Made by a program: the position numbers and the translations under genes. A DNA stretch of 64,000 nucleotides from Adiantum capillus-veneris (lineage: Eukaryota; Streptophyta; Polypodiopsida; Polypodiales; Pteridaceae). The notes beneath the pieces were generated by a model. The model saw only the letters and a program-made list of their open reading frames with translations. It was not told the origin of the DNA and ran no database searches. The stretch spans positions 118,054,087-118,118,086 of the forward strand of contig CM043947.1 of NCBI GenBank assembly GCA_014529385.2. Direction: 5' to 3'. Shown here piece after piece: positions 45,615 to 56,785 of this stretch; within the stretch, counting starts at the first letter, position 1, and each line of letters starts with the position of its first letter.

Positions 45615-47320
45615 TGTAATGAAAATGGCCTATGAACTTCAAGAATAGCGGAATTAAGAGAATTAGAGTGAGCATCTTTATGAGACTACTTTGAGAACAT
45701 AAGATGGTGAACTTAATTAGCAATAGCAACATAACCATTATACTTAATTAACTTGGCATGAACAATAATTTTTCAAGCGAGAGGATTAAAGAACTTAACA
45801 ACAGTTGAGGACCGGATTTATGTGGAGCCGGTCCCCCCTCCAATAGGACTTTGTATTATAGATTCTCGCATAAAGAGAGACTTGGTACACAATCTTTGTG
45901 TTCCTTGTGACCTTGATGATGCTATGAATATGGGAAGCTTCATACATCAGGAGCGTAACATGAACTTTGTAAAATCAAGTTAACCATCCATGGCCTCAGT
46001 CATAAAGCCTCAAACGCCTTCGAAGGTGGAGAGAGCTACCGGGGAATGAGGGTAGGGAAGAGTAAGAAGAACCATTCATATGAGAAAGAAATAGTTCCTC
46101 ACTTATCATTATTATTCTTGCTTAGCATAGCATTATAGAACAGTAATGAAGATGGAGAATATGGAAAGCTTAAGCATTGAAGCATGGCTCTTGGTTGGAT
46201 TTCCATTCCATAGCCAAGAGTGTTGGTGTAGGATCTCAACTTATCAACAAGCCTGGAGAAGGAGATGGAGTTATTGCACTTTCACCAAGTGAGAATTAAT
46301 GAAAAATGAGTGTGTGAGCCTTGTTTGCTTTGGTGGACCCCTCCTTGTAGCTCAAGTTTGAAGCTCATTGGACCCCTCTAAGCCTAGCCAATGATATGCA
46401 CACTGCATTTTAAGCAACATGGGTAGTCTTTGGACAAGTGTCCTCCTTACCCCTTTGAGAGAGAGAGCTTGAAAATATCTATATATTTTTTGAATTGAAC
46501 TAGAAGCTCATTGGATCCCTCTTTATCCCAGCCAATATGATTCAAGCACACCATGTGGCCAAGCATAGGGAGAGCTTGGCATGTGTCCACGTGCCCCTTG
46601 AGAAAGGGGGTGCCCTTTGGGTGAGTGGGAGGTTAAGTCAAAGATTCCCCAAACTTTGGGGCTTCTCCCTCCTTTGTAGGGTCTCTTTTTTACTCAAGTA
46701 CCTCAATCACCTTACTCATTAAGCATGACAAGCACCTCAAGCACCTTAGTCAGCAAGCACGAAAAGCACCTCAAGCACCTTAGTCAACAAGCATGACAAG
46801 CACCTCAAGCTTGGGCCAAGTTCCCACCTCCAACATAGCCCTAGCTTGCCCAAGGTATAAGGACTTTTAACACTAAACTATGGAGTTCTTTAAAGCTAAC
46901 CCTAAGGTCTTTAAGCTCCATTAGATGCACGTTTCTTTTTTATAGACTATCTCCTTTTGGACCCCTATTGAGATGTAACCATCTCTCCTCTTAGTCCCCT
47001 GCTGAGATAAGTCTAGAAGCACTTATTACACATTGCTCTTTGGTAGAATATCTCCTATGGGACCCCTGTTGAGATGCAACATCTCTCCTTTTGGTCCTGT
47101 GCTGATATAGGTCTAGAAGCACATGTCTCTATTCTAACTTTTGTTCCCATTTATTCTCTCACATTAAATGCAACCATCTCTCCTTTTGGTCCCTTGCTAA
47201 GATAGGTTTAGAAGCACATGTCTCTATTCTAACTCTTGTTCCCGTTTATTCTCCCACATTAAATGATGAGTTTAATATGAGAAAATCATTTGGGTTAGCT
47301 AGATATTAGATTTTATGACA
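45615..47320 (-). mobile_element. 5' LTR of G1
   Basis: About 1.7 kb, TGTAATGA...TTTTATGACA, matching 25990-27802. Both LTRs hold a run of imperfect AGCACCTCAA / AAGCATGACAAGCACCTC repeats (about 46690-46810 here; about 27295-27385 in the other) and a repeated CCATCTCTCCT..GGTCC block (46975-47230). The LTRs differ visibly by indels, so G1 is older than its nested C1. Confidence 0.88.
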
Positions 47321-48736
47321 GCACATGAGGTATGTGAATATTACCATTGGTTCCACTATAGAAGGATCGAGACACTCTATCTCATGCGGCTCAAGTGAAA
47401 AAGCTTTTCAGTGTTTGAAGAGTATCTCAAAGCATTTTCTTTCAACCTTTGTCAAGTAGTCATTGTTTCTAACTTTTAACATCTTCAATGACTCTTGCAT
47501 AAACTTGTGCCCAATTCATTTTGGATCTCAGAGACTAGGTTGCAAAGAAGCCTTATTCATCTTTTCCTTACAATCTGTAGGAAAAGGAAATGCCACTAGT
47601 TTCACCTTCTTTGCTACAGTCTTGTACTTTGTCTCCACTCACACTTCTAGTCCTTTTTGCACATTGAAGCACTCCTCATCTTTGAAAGACTCAATGACTA
47701 TATACATGTTGATAGAAGCTACTTTTACCAGGTCATTTCCATGTTGAAAACTAGAACCTGATGTAGCGTTGAGATCACCCATAGTATCTACAAAATAAAC
47801 CTCTTCAAAAACACCTAAAATGTACATATCCTCATCTAAAAAATCATGATTTTTGTATTTTCTCTATACACTAGTTACATATTGTTTTTGTCATTTCTTT
47901 AAATCTTGTAGCATTGTAAAATATATTGATCCATCCTTTGCTATTAGGGCACCTGCAGAAAAAGCTTCATCTCCCTTTGGGTTAAGCGAGAACCTTTTTC
48001 TTCATTACCACTGCGTGTATGCAAGATCAGGTGTACCAATTTTGGTAGTTTATGCAGTTTTAGATTGCAGAAAAGCAAGATTTTTATGCAAATGTTATTG
48101 CATGACATGCCAGCTATACTCATTTCTTAGAGCCAAGATTGGTGGGGCCACATAAAAGGCATAAGTATTAACATACCAAAAAAGATTGGTTTTTAAACAA
48201 AATAAATAAAATAGTTCTTTTTGTGTATAAGGATCACGCCCTGTCACAACATTGTGATCTTAGCATAGATTCTTATATAAGTCTCTTATCACTTACTTAA
48301 TTTTGAAATAAACTTGCACATGAATCATGCATATGCTTAAAGAGAATATTTGGAATTATTGGAGTTTTTTTGCCCATTTCTTTAAATTATTAGTAATTAT
48401 CTTTTTGAAAATTTTTAGGAATTTTTACATCACTATATCTACACAAGATATCTATAGATGAAAGGCTGATTTCTCAAGATCCTAGAGCCATTTGATAGAT
48501 ATAGTTATGTCGAATGTGGTGAGATGAAAAAGCTCATACTTTATCGCTTGAATTTTGATAGATCTTCCTTGGAAAATTTACATCAAATAATAATAAATAA
48601 TTCAACTCTTCTAAAAACTATAATAAATAAAATAAGTATTATTTTCTCATGGATTTGATATATATTATAGTTTGTGGTACAAGGAGCCCATAGAAAAAAT
48701 ATTGTGTGCAGTAAGGCTTCATAAGCTTATCTTTAA
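47321..48736 (-). pseudogene. G2 protease-RT spacer and RT start
   Basis: The right-hand piece of the G2 frame split by G1. The stretch next to the breakpoint reads EPHEIECLDPSIVEPM in mixed frames and resumes at 25989 with VHRPFPLHVSWNLRPI. Further right are YILGVFEEVYFVDTMGDLN (47827-47770) and SLNPKGDEAFSAGALI (about 47975). From about 48180 to 48736 only AT-rich decayed sequence is seen. Confidence 0.65.
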
Positions 48737-48758
48737 CACTACAAGAGGTTGTGTGCTC

Positions 48759-49010
48759 TTGTGACGCTGTTAGCGACGAAAATACACTGGGTTTTTATAA
48801 CCCCCGGCGTCGCTAAAACCGTCGCTACGAGAGCGTCGCTATGAGCGTCGCTATAGGCGTCACTATATGCGTCGCTATGAGCGTCGCTATATAGCGACGC
48901 ATATAGCGATGTCCATAGCGACGCATATAGCGACGTTTACACAGAAGACTATAGCGACGCTCATAGCGACGCTACAGAGCCATAAATAGCGACGCTTATA
49001 GCGACGCCCG
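48759..49010. repeat. Subterminal GCGTCGCTAT arrays
   Basis: About a dozen copies of the decamer core (A)GCGACGC / GCGTCGCT in direct and inverted orientation, including a long inverted pairing around 48880-48920. CACTA transposases bind such subterminal motifs. A smaller set lies at 53920-53950 and a decayed set in copy 2 at 60050-60170. Confidence 0.85.
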
Positions 49011-49373
49011 AGAGAAATTTTTTTTGGTGGCAGGGCATTGAATGCCCTGCCACCCATCAACCATATTGTACTTGATTCACTTTTTAAAAAAAGTGCAAGG
49101 GTAGATAATAGACCCAAAATAGTCACCCACAAGACGCATTGTTTGCAAAATTGACAATTGTATGGCATCATAGGCAAAATGAATTGATTGGCAAATGTAA
49201 TAATGACAATTGTACAACATCATAGGCATAAAGAATTGATTGGCAAAAGGAACTGCGGTGACAAATGTAATAATATACATGGTTCAAAAAGACGTATAAA
49301 ATCCGTCTCATGATACATAAGCTATGAGAAACCCTAAACTAATGCTATCTAGCTACGGCTAAACTGACGTCGT

Positions 49374-50683
49374 CTAGTCAGACGTCTCATCGCGTCCAAG
49401 CGGCGTATCTGTCGGATTCTGCAAAAAAAGACAATAAGACAGCTTTCAGTAAGTATAAACATATAACGACATTTATAAAACAATACAAAAAATAAAAAAG
49501 AGTAAACCCTAATACTAACCATGCCGCCGTGAGAAATGAGAATGTCCATCAGGGCGTTTAAGCCCTTCCTGCCTGCGTACTCGCGCTCGTACGGTGTGGG
49601 ATCACGTCCTGTCATCGACCACTGTCAAAACATACAAAGATTTCATTATGTTAGAACTAAAAAACTCATAAACCCTAAACTATCGAACATAAAGAGCAAT
49701 GTGAAAACACTTACAAAATCGGCCTCAAATGATGCCCATCCACCGCTCCCCAAGTGGTGCGAGCTCCCTGCCTCTACTCGCGCTCTGGCTGCATCCTTTT
49801 GTTGCTTCCACTTGTCGGGATTCTCGCGCGCTGCTTTCTTCGCATTCTTCCAATCTTCTTTGGCCAGCCAATCTGGCCTGTTCCACCCATTCTTGATTGC
49901 GTTTTGCACTTCGGAACGCTTGTGTTTGCAGTATTCGCGCATTCGAATCTTCATCAGGTCTTCATTGAAGCGCTGATCCCGTGTTGGAACGGGAAACTCA
50001 TCATGAAGTATGCTGATGACTCTGTTTTTTAAATCACTTGGTACTTCACTCCATTTGTTTAGTATGTAGTGTCTAAACAGCTGAGAGCAAAGACCACGCA
50101 TGCGCGAGATCACCTTCTTGCCGTCATCATCCATGATGATGCCGCCGCTGATGTCGACGGAGTAAGGCAAGCCCTCTGGCCGGTGACGCGTGAACCTGGG
50201 TGTCCCGGCAGGGGTCTCTAGCGGCGTGTCGATGGGGGTACGGACGTCAGGTGTCTCCACCAGCGTCTGGGCCCCGAAGCGAGGAGTGTCGAGTGGGGTG
50301 GCTCCTGGCGGAGTAGGTAGAGGTGTGTAGCTTCTAGGAACAGTCAGCCGTGCAAAACCTGGCATAGATGGCGATGCTGTGGCTGGTGTGGGGGCGGGCA
50401 AAGAAGGGGAGGGTAAAGAGCCTCGTCCAACACGAGGCGGTGTGGAGGCATCGGTGGCGGAATCCCCACAACAACCGCCACCGCCACCACTAGAGCGCCG
50501 GTGTCTAGACGAGTGTGAAGCTCGTCTCGTCGACGCCGAAGCTTCGGAGCGCGCCGAATGCTCCGAAAGAGAGGGAGATGCGGATGGAGTAGGAACGCAC
50601 GATGATGCGCCAGAGCGATGACGCTCCACGTACCACTGTCTCTGCTGCGGTGACAAAGAAGAAAGAAACTCCTCATCATCCAT
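49374..50683 (-). CDS. Ptta/En/Spm plant transposase-associated protein
   Basis: Three exons, 50683-49715, 49621-49520 and 49418-49374, joined by phase-0 introns (GTAAGTG...GACAG; GTTAGT...TTGCAG), give a 371-residue protein ending ...LGRDETSD. I start at ATG 50683 (MDDEEFLSS), right after a splice-acceptor-like TTTAATGCAG, because upstream codons look like intron. The N-terminal half is disordered (Ser/Pro/Gly-rich, many TP repeats); the C-terminal half is the plant Ptta/En/Spm domain with a basic helical region (MREYCKHKRSEVQNAI), NPDKWKQQKDAARARV and HLGSGGWASFEADF. This family is the DNA-binding accessory factor that works with TNP2. No stop or frameshift is seen. Confidence 0.82.
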
Positions 50684-50955
50684 ACCTGCATTAAACACAC
50701 GAATATTTAAACTTAATATTGAATGAATAGAGTAGACAATGACGCAAAGACCATTAAATACAATGACGTAATGACGCATATAAATACAATGACGCAATGA
50801 ATTGAGTGATAGAAGAGGCAAGTCGAAAACTCAGAATTTTCAATCAAAAGATTTGAGCACGAGTAGAAAAGAGCGTTATACACCATGGAAGGTACTTAGA
50901 GAGCCAAAGCTTTTACAACACGGAGCAAAATTGTTCAAATACAATATTTGTGGCT

Positions 50956-52492
50956 TTAAGAGATCTCTCTCTCATCCTCGCATAACTCAGCATAACTTCC
51001 TATATCTATATAGAGCTCTCCGTTTAAACACATATCCTCTGTTTCATTTTGTAGCTCCTCTGCATGCACCCCATATAGAGTAGTAGCATCTTGATGCTCG
51101 TCTGGCACCACCGCAGCGGCTTCTGATTGAGCATCTTCTCTGATCTCCTCCATTGATATCGTTGTGATTGGCACATGGTAGCCTTCATACGTCCTTGCAC
51201 TACGAGGGGCTACCTCTATGACGTACCACCAGTTTGATGTAGACTTTGTAGGATGAAATATTACCTGCCAGAGCCACATAACTTACATGAGAGCTTTCAA
51301 GCACATAACTTGTAAAAGGGGGATGTTAACTATTTACATACTTACTTGTTCACAATGCTCGGGTAGTACGAAAGTGTCTCTTAGGTCAGTCCATTTCTTA
51401 GTAGAATCCACCTCAAGAAAACCAGACTCTCCTCTACGCACAGTAGCGTTGCGACCCTCCATGCTTATCTTGAACCATTGCACGTCGAACAAGTCGACAA
51501 AAAATCCTCTGTAATCGATCCTCAAAATCTCTTGCAGCGTGCCGAAGTAAGTGAGTTCCGCCACCACAGGATCTGCATCAGACGAACGTCGTCGACTAGA
51601 CTGTTCAAATTTTGCCATGATTCCACAATCTTGAGTAAAACGCTTTTTGTCGATTCGTTCCACCCTAAAATGTTGACCTTTACACCATGCTGCTGTGTAT
51701 GACTTATACTACAACGAACAAAGATTATGAGTGGCCGTTCAAACGTTTATAAATAAAGTCACTTGCTAGTCGTACATTGCAAACTTACCTTGGTCGCGCA
51801 ACCGGTAAAATAAACTGTAAAGTATGTGCAGCAATGATATTAAAGTCCACATTTTATGCAATGATATTAAAGTCCACTATGAACGTACCTGACACATTTT
51901 TGCCAATCGTGTGACTTCAAATCGGTAAGCTTTCCTTCTTTAGTAAAACACGTTCGGAGCGAGTGCATTACGCTAGTGGGGGTCCGCAAAGATCGAATGG
52001 TCTCTTTTACTTTGCGTTCTTGGGCTCCTGTGAAAATCCATGGTGCTTTAGGGAGTTTTATCGATCCATCAGACGCTGTTTGCGGCCAATATTGCTCCAT
52101 ACGATCCACATTTCTAAGGTCAACTCGGGCTCCCAAAGTATCTTTCTTGTCGGTCAAATGGTCCCATAGTAGATTACCCACATTCTTGAATATGTGCATT
52201 GGATCGAGCAAGTGATTGATCATGAGTCGGGGCCAGTATGGTAACTCGTACCATAGAGATAGTCTCTTCATCTCTCGAGGCAATCCGTCATCGTACATCT
52301 CCTTCTGCTCTAACCATGCTTGTGCAGACATCCTTGGTGGCTCTCTTCCCAAAAAGCCGTCGCGTAACACATGATTCTCTGGAAGATACGCTTGATGACC
52401 TTCGTAGATTTTCTTCTTCAGTGAGGGTGCCCTACGTGCATTCAGTCTAGGTCCACATGTGACATATGCTCTGTATCCGCTTGTTTGAAGCC
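50956..52492 (-). pseudogene. TNP2-type CACTA transposase, N-terminally deleted
   Basis: Transposase gene remnant in at least three exons. Exon 52492-51889 (acceptor TACATGCAG, donor CAG|GTACGT) starts GLQTSGYRAYVTCGPR and contains WYELPYWPRLMINHLLDPMH, IFKNVGNLLWDHL, and DLKSHDWQKC. A small exon may lie near 51790-51815. Exon 51714-about 51350 (FGTLQEILRIDYRGFFVDLF) and the last exon ending TAA/TGA at 50956 (STSNWWYVIEVAPRSART) form the C-terminal domain. The whole N-terminal part present in copy 2 (62435-63810) is missing, as is most of the middle region after DLKSHD. It is non-autonomous as read. Confidence 0.8.
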
Positions 52493-52796
52493 CTGCATGT
52501 ATACACATGATAATAGATCAACTATGGGAAAAAACAAGATTTACAGTGTCTGAGTGAGGAGTGTCAATAGATCACCTGAGCATTCTCTAGCTGTAGCACT
52601 TCACTTCATCTTAACATCTTTTCACAGTAGATCTTTTCACTGTTCGTCTAACTCTAAACCCTAAACCGTAAGTAATTCTTGCGTGGACTCGATCTAACGT
52701 AAATAAGCGTAAATCTAAATAAACGTAAATCTAACTAAAAATAAAGCTAAATCTAATTTAACGTAAGTCTAATGACTAGAGGTTGTCTAGATGGTC

Positions 52797-52979
52797 ATTG
52801 TGTCGGGGATGTAGTGACTCTTGCCGCCCTGAAGATCCACCTTCTTCCCTATCTTCTGAAGACATTTCACCAGTACTTTTGGATCGACGGAGCCCACCAT
52901 GAGTGAAGGCAGCAATACCCTATATTCCATTGAGGGCTTTCTTCACCCGCTTCATGCAGGCATCGCAGTCTATGGAGAC
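52797..52979 (-). pseudogene. Captured heavy-metal-associated (HMA) domain fragment
   Basis: On the same strand as TNP2, upstream of its first exon, lies a fragment reading VSIDCDACMKRVKKALNGI, a stop, GI, then after a frameshift VDPKVLVKCLQKIGKKVDL. This is the beta-alpha-beta...alpha-beta pattern of plant HMA domains, with the metal-binding CxxC (CDAC) and the C-terminal VDP.K.L...QK.GKK block typical of isoprenylated HMA (HIPP/metallochaperone-like) proteins. The middle strand is shortened. TTAGATTTA-rich transposon sequence flanks it on both sides, and copy 2 lacks it. I infer capture of a host exon by the CACTA element. The TTTAG just before it could serve as a splice acceptor. Confidence 0.7.
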
Positions 52980-53169
52980 CTAAATCTAATCTAATATAAC
53001 GTAAATCTAAATCTAGCTTAAATAAACGTAAATCTAGTTAAAAATAAACCTAAATCTAATTTAATGTAAGTCTACATATAACCTAATCTTTAACGTCTTT
53101 TAAGATAGTTTCCTACGACGTTATAACTCTCTTCTTCTTGTGTGTGTGCGCGTGTGTGGATGTGTGTGC

Positions 53170-53330
53170 CAATAAAAAGAGATAAATGGTATAACCTTTC
53201 TATCACCCATGCCAAGTATGATAGATTGATTATGCCATTTCCCTCTTGAATAATAGGTCTTGAGTTCAACTCCTCGTCGGCTAGATCTTTAGGTCTTTTA
53301 ATTTTAATTAGTTTCCTATGACGTTAAATT
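53170..53330 (+). repeat. tRNA-like (A box/B box) SINE-like module, single copy
   Basis: Contains a degenerate Pol III A box (TGATAGATTGATTATG, about 53217) and a B box (GAGTTCAACTCC, about 53262), about 34 nt apart as in tRNA-derived SINEs. It is antisense to TNP2. The same module, better preserved, occurs three times in copy 2 (60565-61108), in the matching orientation relative to the transposase. Confidence 0.5.
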
Positions 53331-53558
53331 AGTTTCTCTCTCTTTCTCTCTCAATGTGTGTGCGTTTTTTTGGATCGTATGCATGTTTTCTCTCTCTTTT
53401 CCTCTCTCAATGTGTGCGTTTTTTGTTTATGCATGTTCTCTCTCTTTTCCTCTCTCAATGCGTGCGTTTTTTGTTTATGCATGCTCTCTCTCTCTTTTTC
53501 TCTCTCAATGTGTGTGTGCATTCTTTGTTTATGTATGTGTGTGTGCGTTTTTGTTTTT

Positions 53559-53561
53559 GTT

Positions 53562-53619
<58 letters not shown>

Positions 53620-53774
53620 AACACTATGTGTGTGTGTGTGTATGTGTGTGTGTGAGAGAGAGAGAGAGGGAGAGAGAAAGAGGGGAAGGGAACATGAGAA
53701 TGAGGAGAGGGAAGGAGCATACCTGGCTCTCCTTCCTCTCCTCGTGTGTGTGTGTGTGTGTGTGTGTGGAGAAG

Positions 53775-53816
<42 letters not shown>
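53559..53816. repeat. (CT)n, (GT)n and (GA)n tracts of CACTA-1
   Basis: CT dinucleotides (about 53566-53616), GT runs (53625-53652, 53740-53768) and GA runs (53656-53668, 53779-53813). They lie between the TNP2 5' region and the right end and generate the low-complexity frames at 53354-53876. Confidence 0.95.
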
Positions 53817-53817
<1 letters not shown>

Positions 53818-53971
53818 GGGAGAGCGTTACCTGCTCCTTGCTTGAGGGCGCCGAAAAACTCAGATCTGAGATCTGAGTTTTTGGGCGCGCTCGGTTATTT
53901 TTTTACCCCAGCCGGCGTCGCTATGAGCGTCGCTGTGTGAGCGTCGCTAATATGAAGAGCCTCTTGTAGTG

Positions 53972-55793
53972 TAATTTTATCCATTTTACTTATGTGCAAC
54001 TTTTGGATTATTCTTAGTGTACATCTTAGGGTCAAAAATTTTATCAAAGGTAAGAAATGGCATTTTTTCATTCTCCAAGGGTATATTATAGCATCTTAGT
54101 CCTAATTGGCCATGCCAACATATGAGGTGTATACAAATGTGTTGAGAACACCTTGAGTGTCACACTTTCCACCTTACTTCCAAACCTGGGTACACTTGAT
54201 CTTGCGCACATCCCACTACACTCTTGCTTTACAATGGTACTCGGCCAAAACCCTTCATCTCCCTTTGATCTTGAAACTCCTTGCTTGGTTATCCCTTAAG
54301 CTGTCACAATTTCTCTCATGGTCAATGCAAACTGTCAAGGATTAAACATCTTGTTTCCATCTTTGATTTTGACCCAAGCATAAGCAGATTTCATCATCCA
54401 GCACTTTTGTCTCCATTCACACTGCGGTGATGTATGGTTTTCCAAGGATTAGGATAGCTCTTGAACATAGAAATTTTGCTCACATTTCACATCCCCTATG
54501 GTTACATTAACATTTGAACAAGCACCATAGGGATCCCTAGATGAGTTTTTGCTTCCCTAATCATCCACTCGTGGTCAATATCAATCGGCCACTTTCCCTT
54601 CATATAGAGACTCTTGGACGTGAGGTTAATCTCCGAGCCATGGTCTATTAAGTCCACATAAGGCTCAAGATCTCCCACTTTAACCAGGGTTTCTATTGTA
54701 GCCCTTGCCCAAGAGTTCCTAGAATAGTGACTCTTAAGAGTGGCTTCCTCTTCATATTCATCTTCAAATTTAACATGCCTATTTCTATCGCTCGAAGACT
54801 AGTAGCAGCTTACAACATTCTCATCTTCATCCCTTTGTCGTACTTGTATCACATGTGTTTTTCAAGCACTCTCTTCAGCCTCTGATTGGATAGATTCCGT
54901 TAAAACCTGTCACTTTCTTCTGATGATATCAATGATTTCCTCATGGAACTCTCTCTTTGCAATGCCAAGGACTTCTCCCAATGTAAACTCCACCTTGCTA
55001 ATATTTAAGATCCTTTTCTCTAAACCTTTCTTTAAATCTATTGGAGCTTCAATATCTGATTGTAGCTTGTATGATGGGCTCTTTTCTTTATCTTGATTTT
55101 CCTTTGGTGCATCATCTCTCATTGGTAATTCTTGTGATGGAGGTTCCCTTGCCATGGCCTCTTGAGACGGACCCGGATCCTTTCTTCCTCCACCTCTAGT
55201 AGCCCTCTTTGAGAGGCCTTCATCCCCATTTTCTCTCCTACAGAAGATCCTCAATTTCTTTGTCCGATGTTTGTAGAAAAAGTTCTACCCTCTCCCTATC
55301 CAAGGAAGCTCGTTCAATTTGTGATCGTTGAGCATAGTGTCGCTCAAACTCTCTGAGAAGCTCTGTAACAGAAATCCCTTCTTTAGGCCTTGCAACCCAA
55401 TTTAAGAAATTTCTTTTAGAAACCCTCTCAGAGTCCTCCATAAACTAGTGTTCTTTTAGAACATCTTGAATTCCTCCCAATTTCTTCCATGAGAATTTTG
55501 GATTGCCCTAATATGGTCTCTGATCTCTGGGACACAAACTAACTCAAAACTTCGGACCATGTCTTTCTTGCACACTCGATTCAACTCCATTTCCTTCATA
55601 TAATCTTCTAAATACTTGATGTCTTTGCCATTAAACTGGTCAATTCTCTTCACAATAGATTGCAGTGCTTTGTTGGTTGAAATATGGCTTCTTTCCATGC
55701 CTATTGTTGCTACATATACATGGAAAATGCTTGAAACATCTGCATGATTGCAGGATCAAAGTGCATCCCATGTGTCTGTGGATTTTCATCCAT
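53972..55793 (-). pseudogene. G2 gag and protease
   Basis: 5' coding part of G2. Gag starts at ATG 55793 (MDENPQTHGMHFDPAIMQ), and its core follows (FNGKDIKYLEDYMKEMELN, RNWEEFKMF; then VARPKEGISVTELLREFERHY). After a Glu/Lys-rich linker (55254-54910) a retropepsin remnant appears near 54690-54580 with YVDLIDHGSEINLTSKSLY, in which His replaces the usual Ser/Thr of the DSG/DTG triad. From 54550 to 53972 the frame decays, then the CACTA insertion begins; it resumes at 48733. Confidence 0.75.
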
Positions 55794-55842
55794 GGCTAAC
55801 TAAGTGTGTAGATCAATCCACAAACTCCCACCCCAACAGTTT

Positions 55843-55858
55843 CATGTCGGGTTCACCA
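55843..55858 (-). other. G2 primer binding site
   Basis: TGGTGAACCCGACATG on the minus strand, a few bases from the LTR end. The tRNA is not identified; it is not the initiator-Met type. Confidence 0.55.
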
Positions 55859-55862
55859 GAAA

Positions 55863-56785
55863 TGTCGGGATGTGTGCGGTCTATCTAGGAAGCTGCAAAA
55901 CCTTTGACTGTGAGAGTTCGTGAGATGAGAGTCACAAACGCTTTAAGAAAATCGTTTGTGGAAAATCACCAACTCTCTTTCTAAACATGAATGAAAATCT
56001 AAGAGAGTTTGTGACAAGACAGTCACAAACCCTCTCCCCTATTGTGCTTGGGATTTGCTTGTTTCCATAGACGGGTTTGTGATGAAAGGTTTATCAATTC
56101 ACATTCAATTTCTTAAAAAGAGCAATTAATAACACTAGAATTTCAGCCATGAAACCTCAATGCTCATACAAGCACAAATCCCAATCAAAACCCAAACCTC
56201 TTTCATGGTATCATGTAGCCTCACCCCCAAGTACATAGTCGTAACATCAAATAGTTGAAAGGAATACACGAGCTTCCACCTTCATGGCGACCATTTTTTG
56301 ATTTTTCAAAGATTTAAGAGATTCTAAATTAAAGCCGACACACCATTTCAGTAAGGGGAAACCCTAGTTCACTCCGTCACAAGCTCAAAACAAGCTTCCG
56401 AAGAGGCGGGACTGCAACACAGATAGATTGGAAGCTATTGTACAGTAGTGATAAATTGCAGATTTTTCCACTAACAAGCAGCCCTCACTCTCTTCCCCAT
56501 GGCATGCTCAGCTGATGTGTCAATTTTTAGGCCATTTCTCCACTTTATACCAAAACTAGGCCATTTTCAACTCATTCTTTAACCCAAAAAAGACCATTTT
56601 TTATGTGAGAAATCCCAAATAGAGTCAAGAAAATCCGTAAAATTATGCGATCACTCGCATAAGCATAAAAAACATAAACGTGCATCAGTTTCCATCAATA
56701 TTCCATTTTGGGTCACTTTCTATGCAATTTCACGAGTGACGACGAGCTTATTAGCTGCTATTTTCGGTCGTTTTTGTCCGCATCA
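55863..56785 (-). mobile_element. 5' LTR of G2
   Basis: About 923 bp. On the minus strand it begins TGATGCGGAC and ends CCCGACA. The primer site and gag follow in order. The 3' partner is absent because G2 is truncated at about 24260, so the outer boundary rests on terminal dinucleotides and position. Inside, two near-copies of GTTTGTGA.G...GTCACAAAC (about 55915-56030) form short inverted repeats. Confidence 0.6.

Larger units (their letters stand above)
48737..53971 (-). mobile_element. CACTA transposon, copy 1
   Basis: A 5,235-bp En/Spm-type DNA transposon with perfect 12-bp terminal inverted repeats CACTACAAGAGG and a 3-bp target duplication TAA on both sides (48734-48736; 53972-53974). 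Subterminal regions hold many copies of GCGTCGCTAT in both orientations (48759-49010, 53915-53960), the usual transposase binding arrays. Genes are on the minus strand: a truncated TNP2 first, then an intact Ptta/En/Spm gene. It sits in the old gypsy element G2. The intact ends mean it could be mobilised in trans. Confidence 0.95.

Noticed and set aside
53354-53876. Frames of up to 172 codons, Cys/Val- and Ser/Leu-rich
   Set aside because: Products of CT, GT and GA dinucleotide tracts inside the CACTA; all frames give similar repeats.
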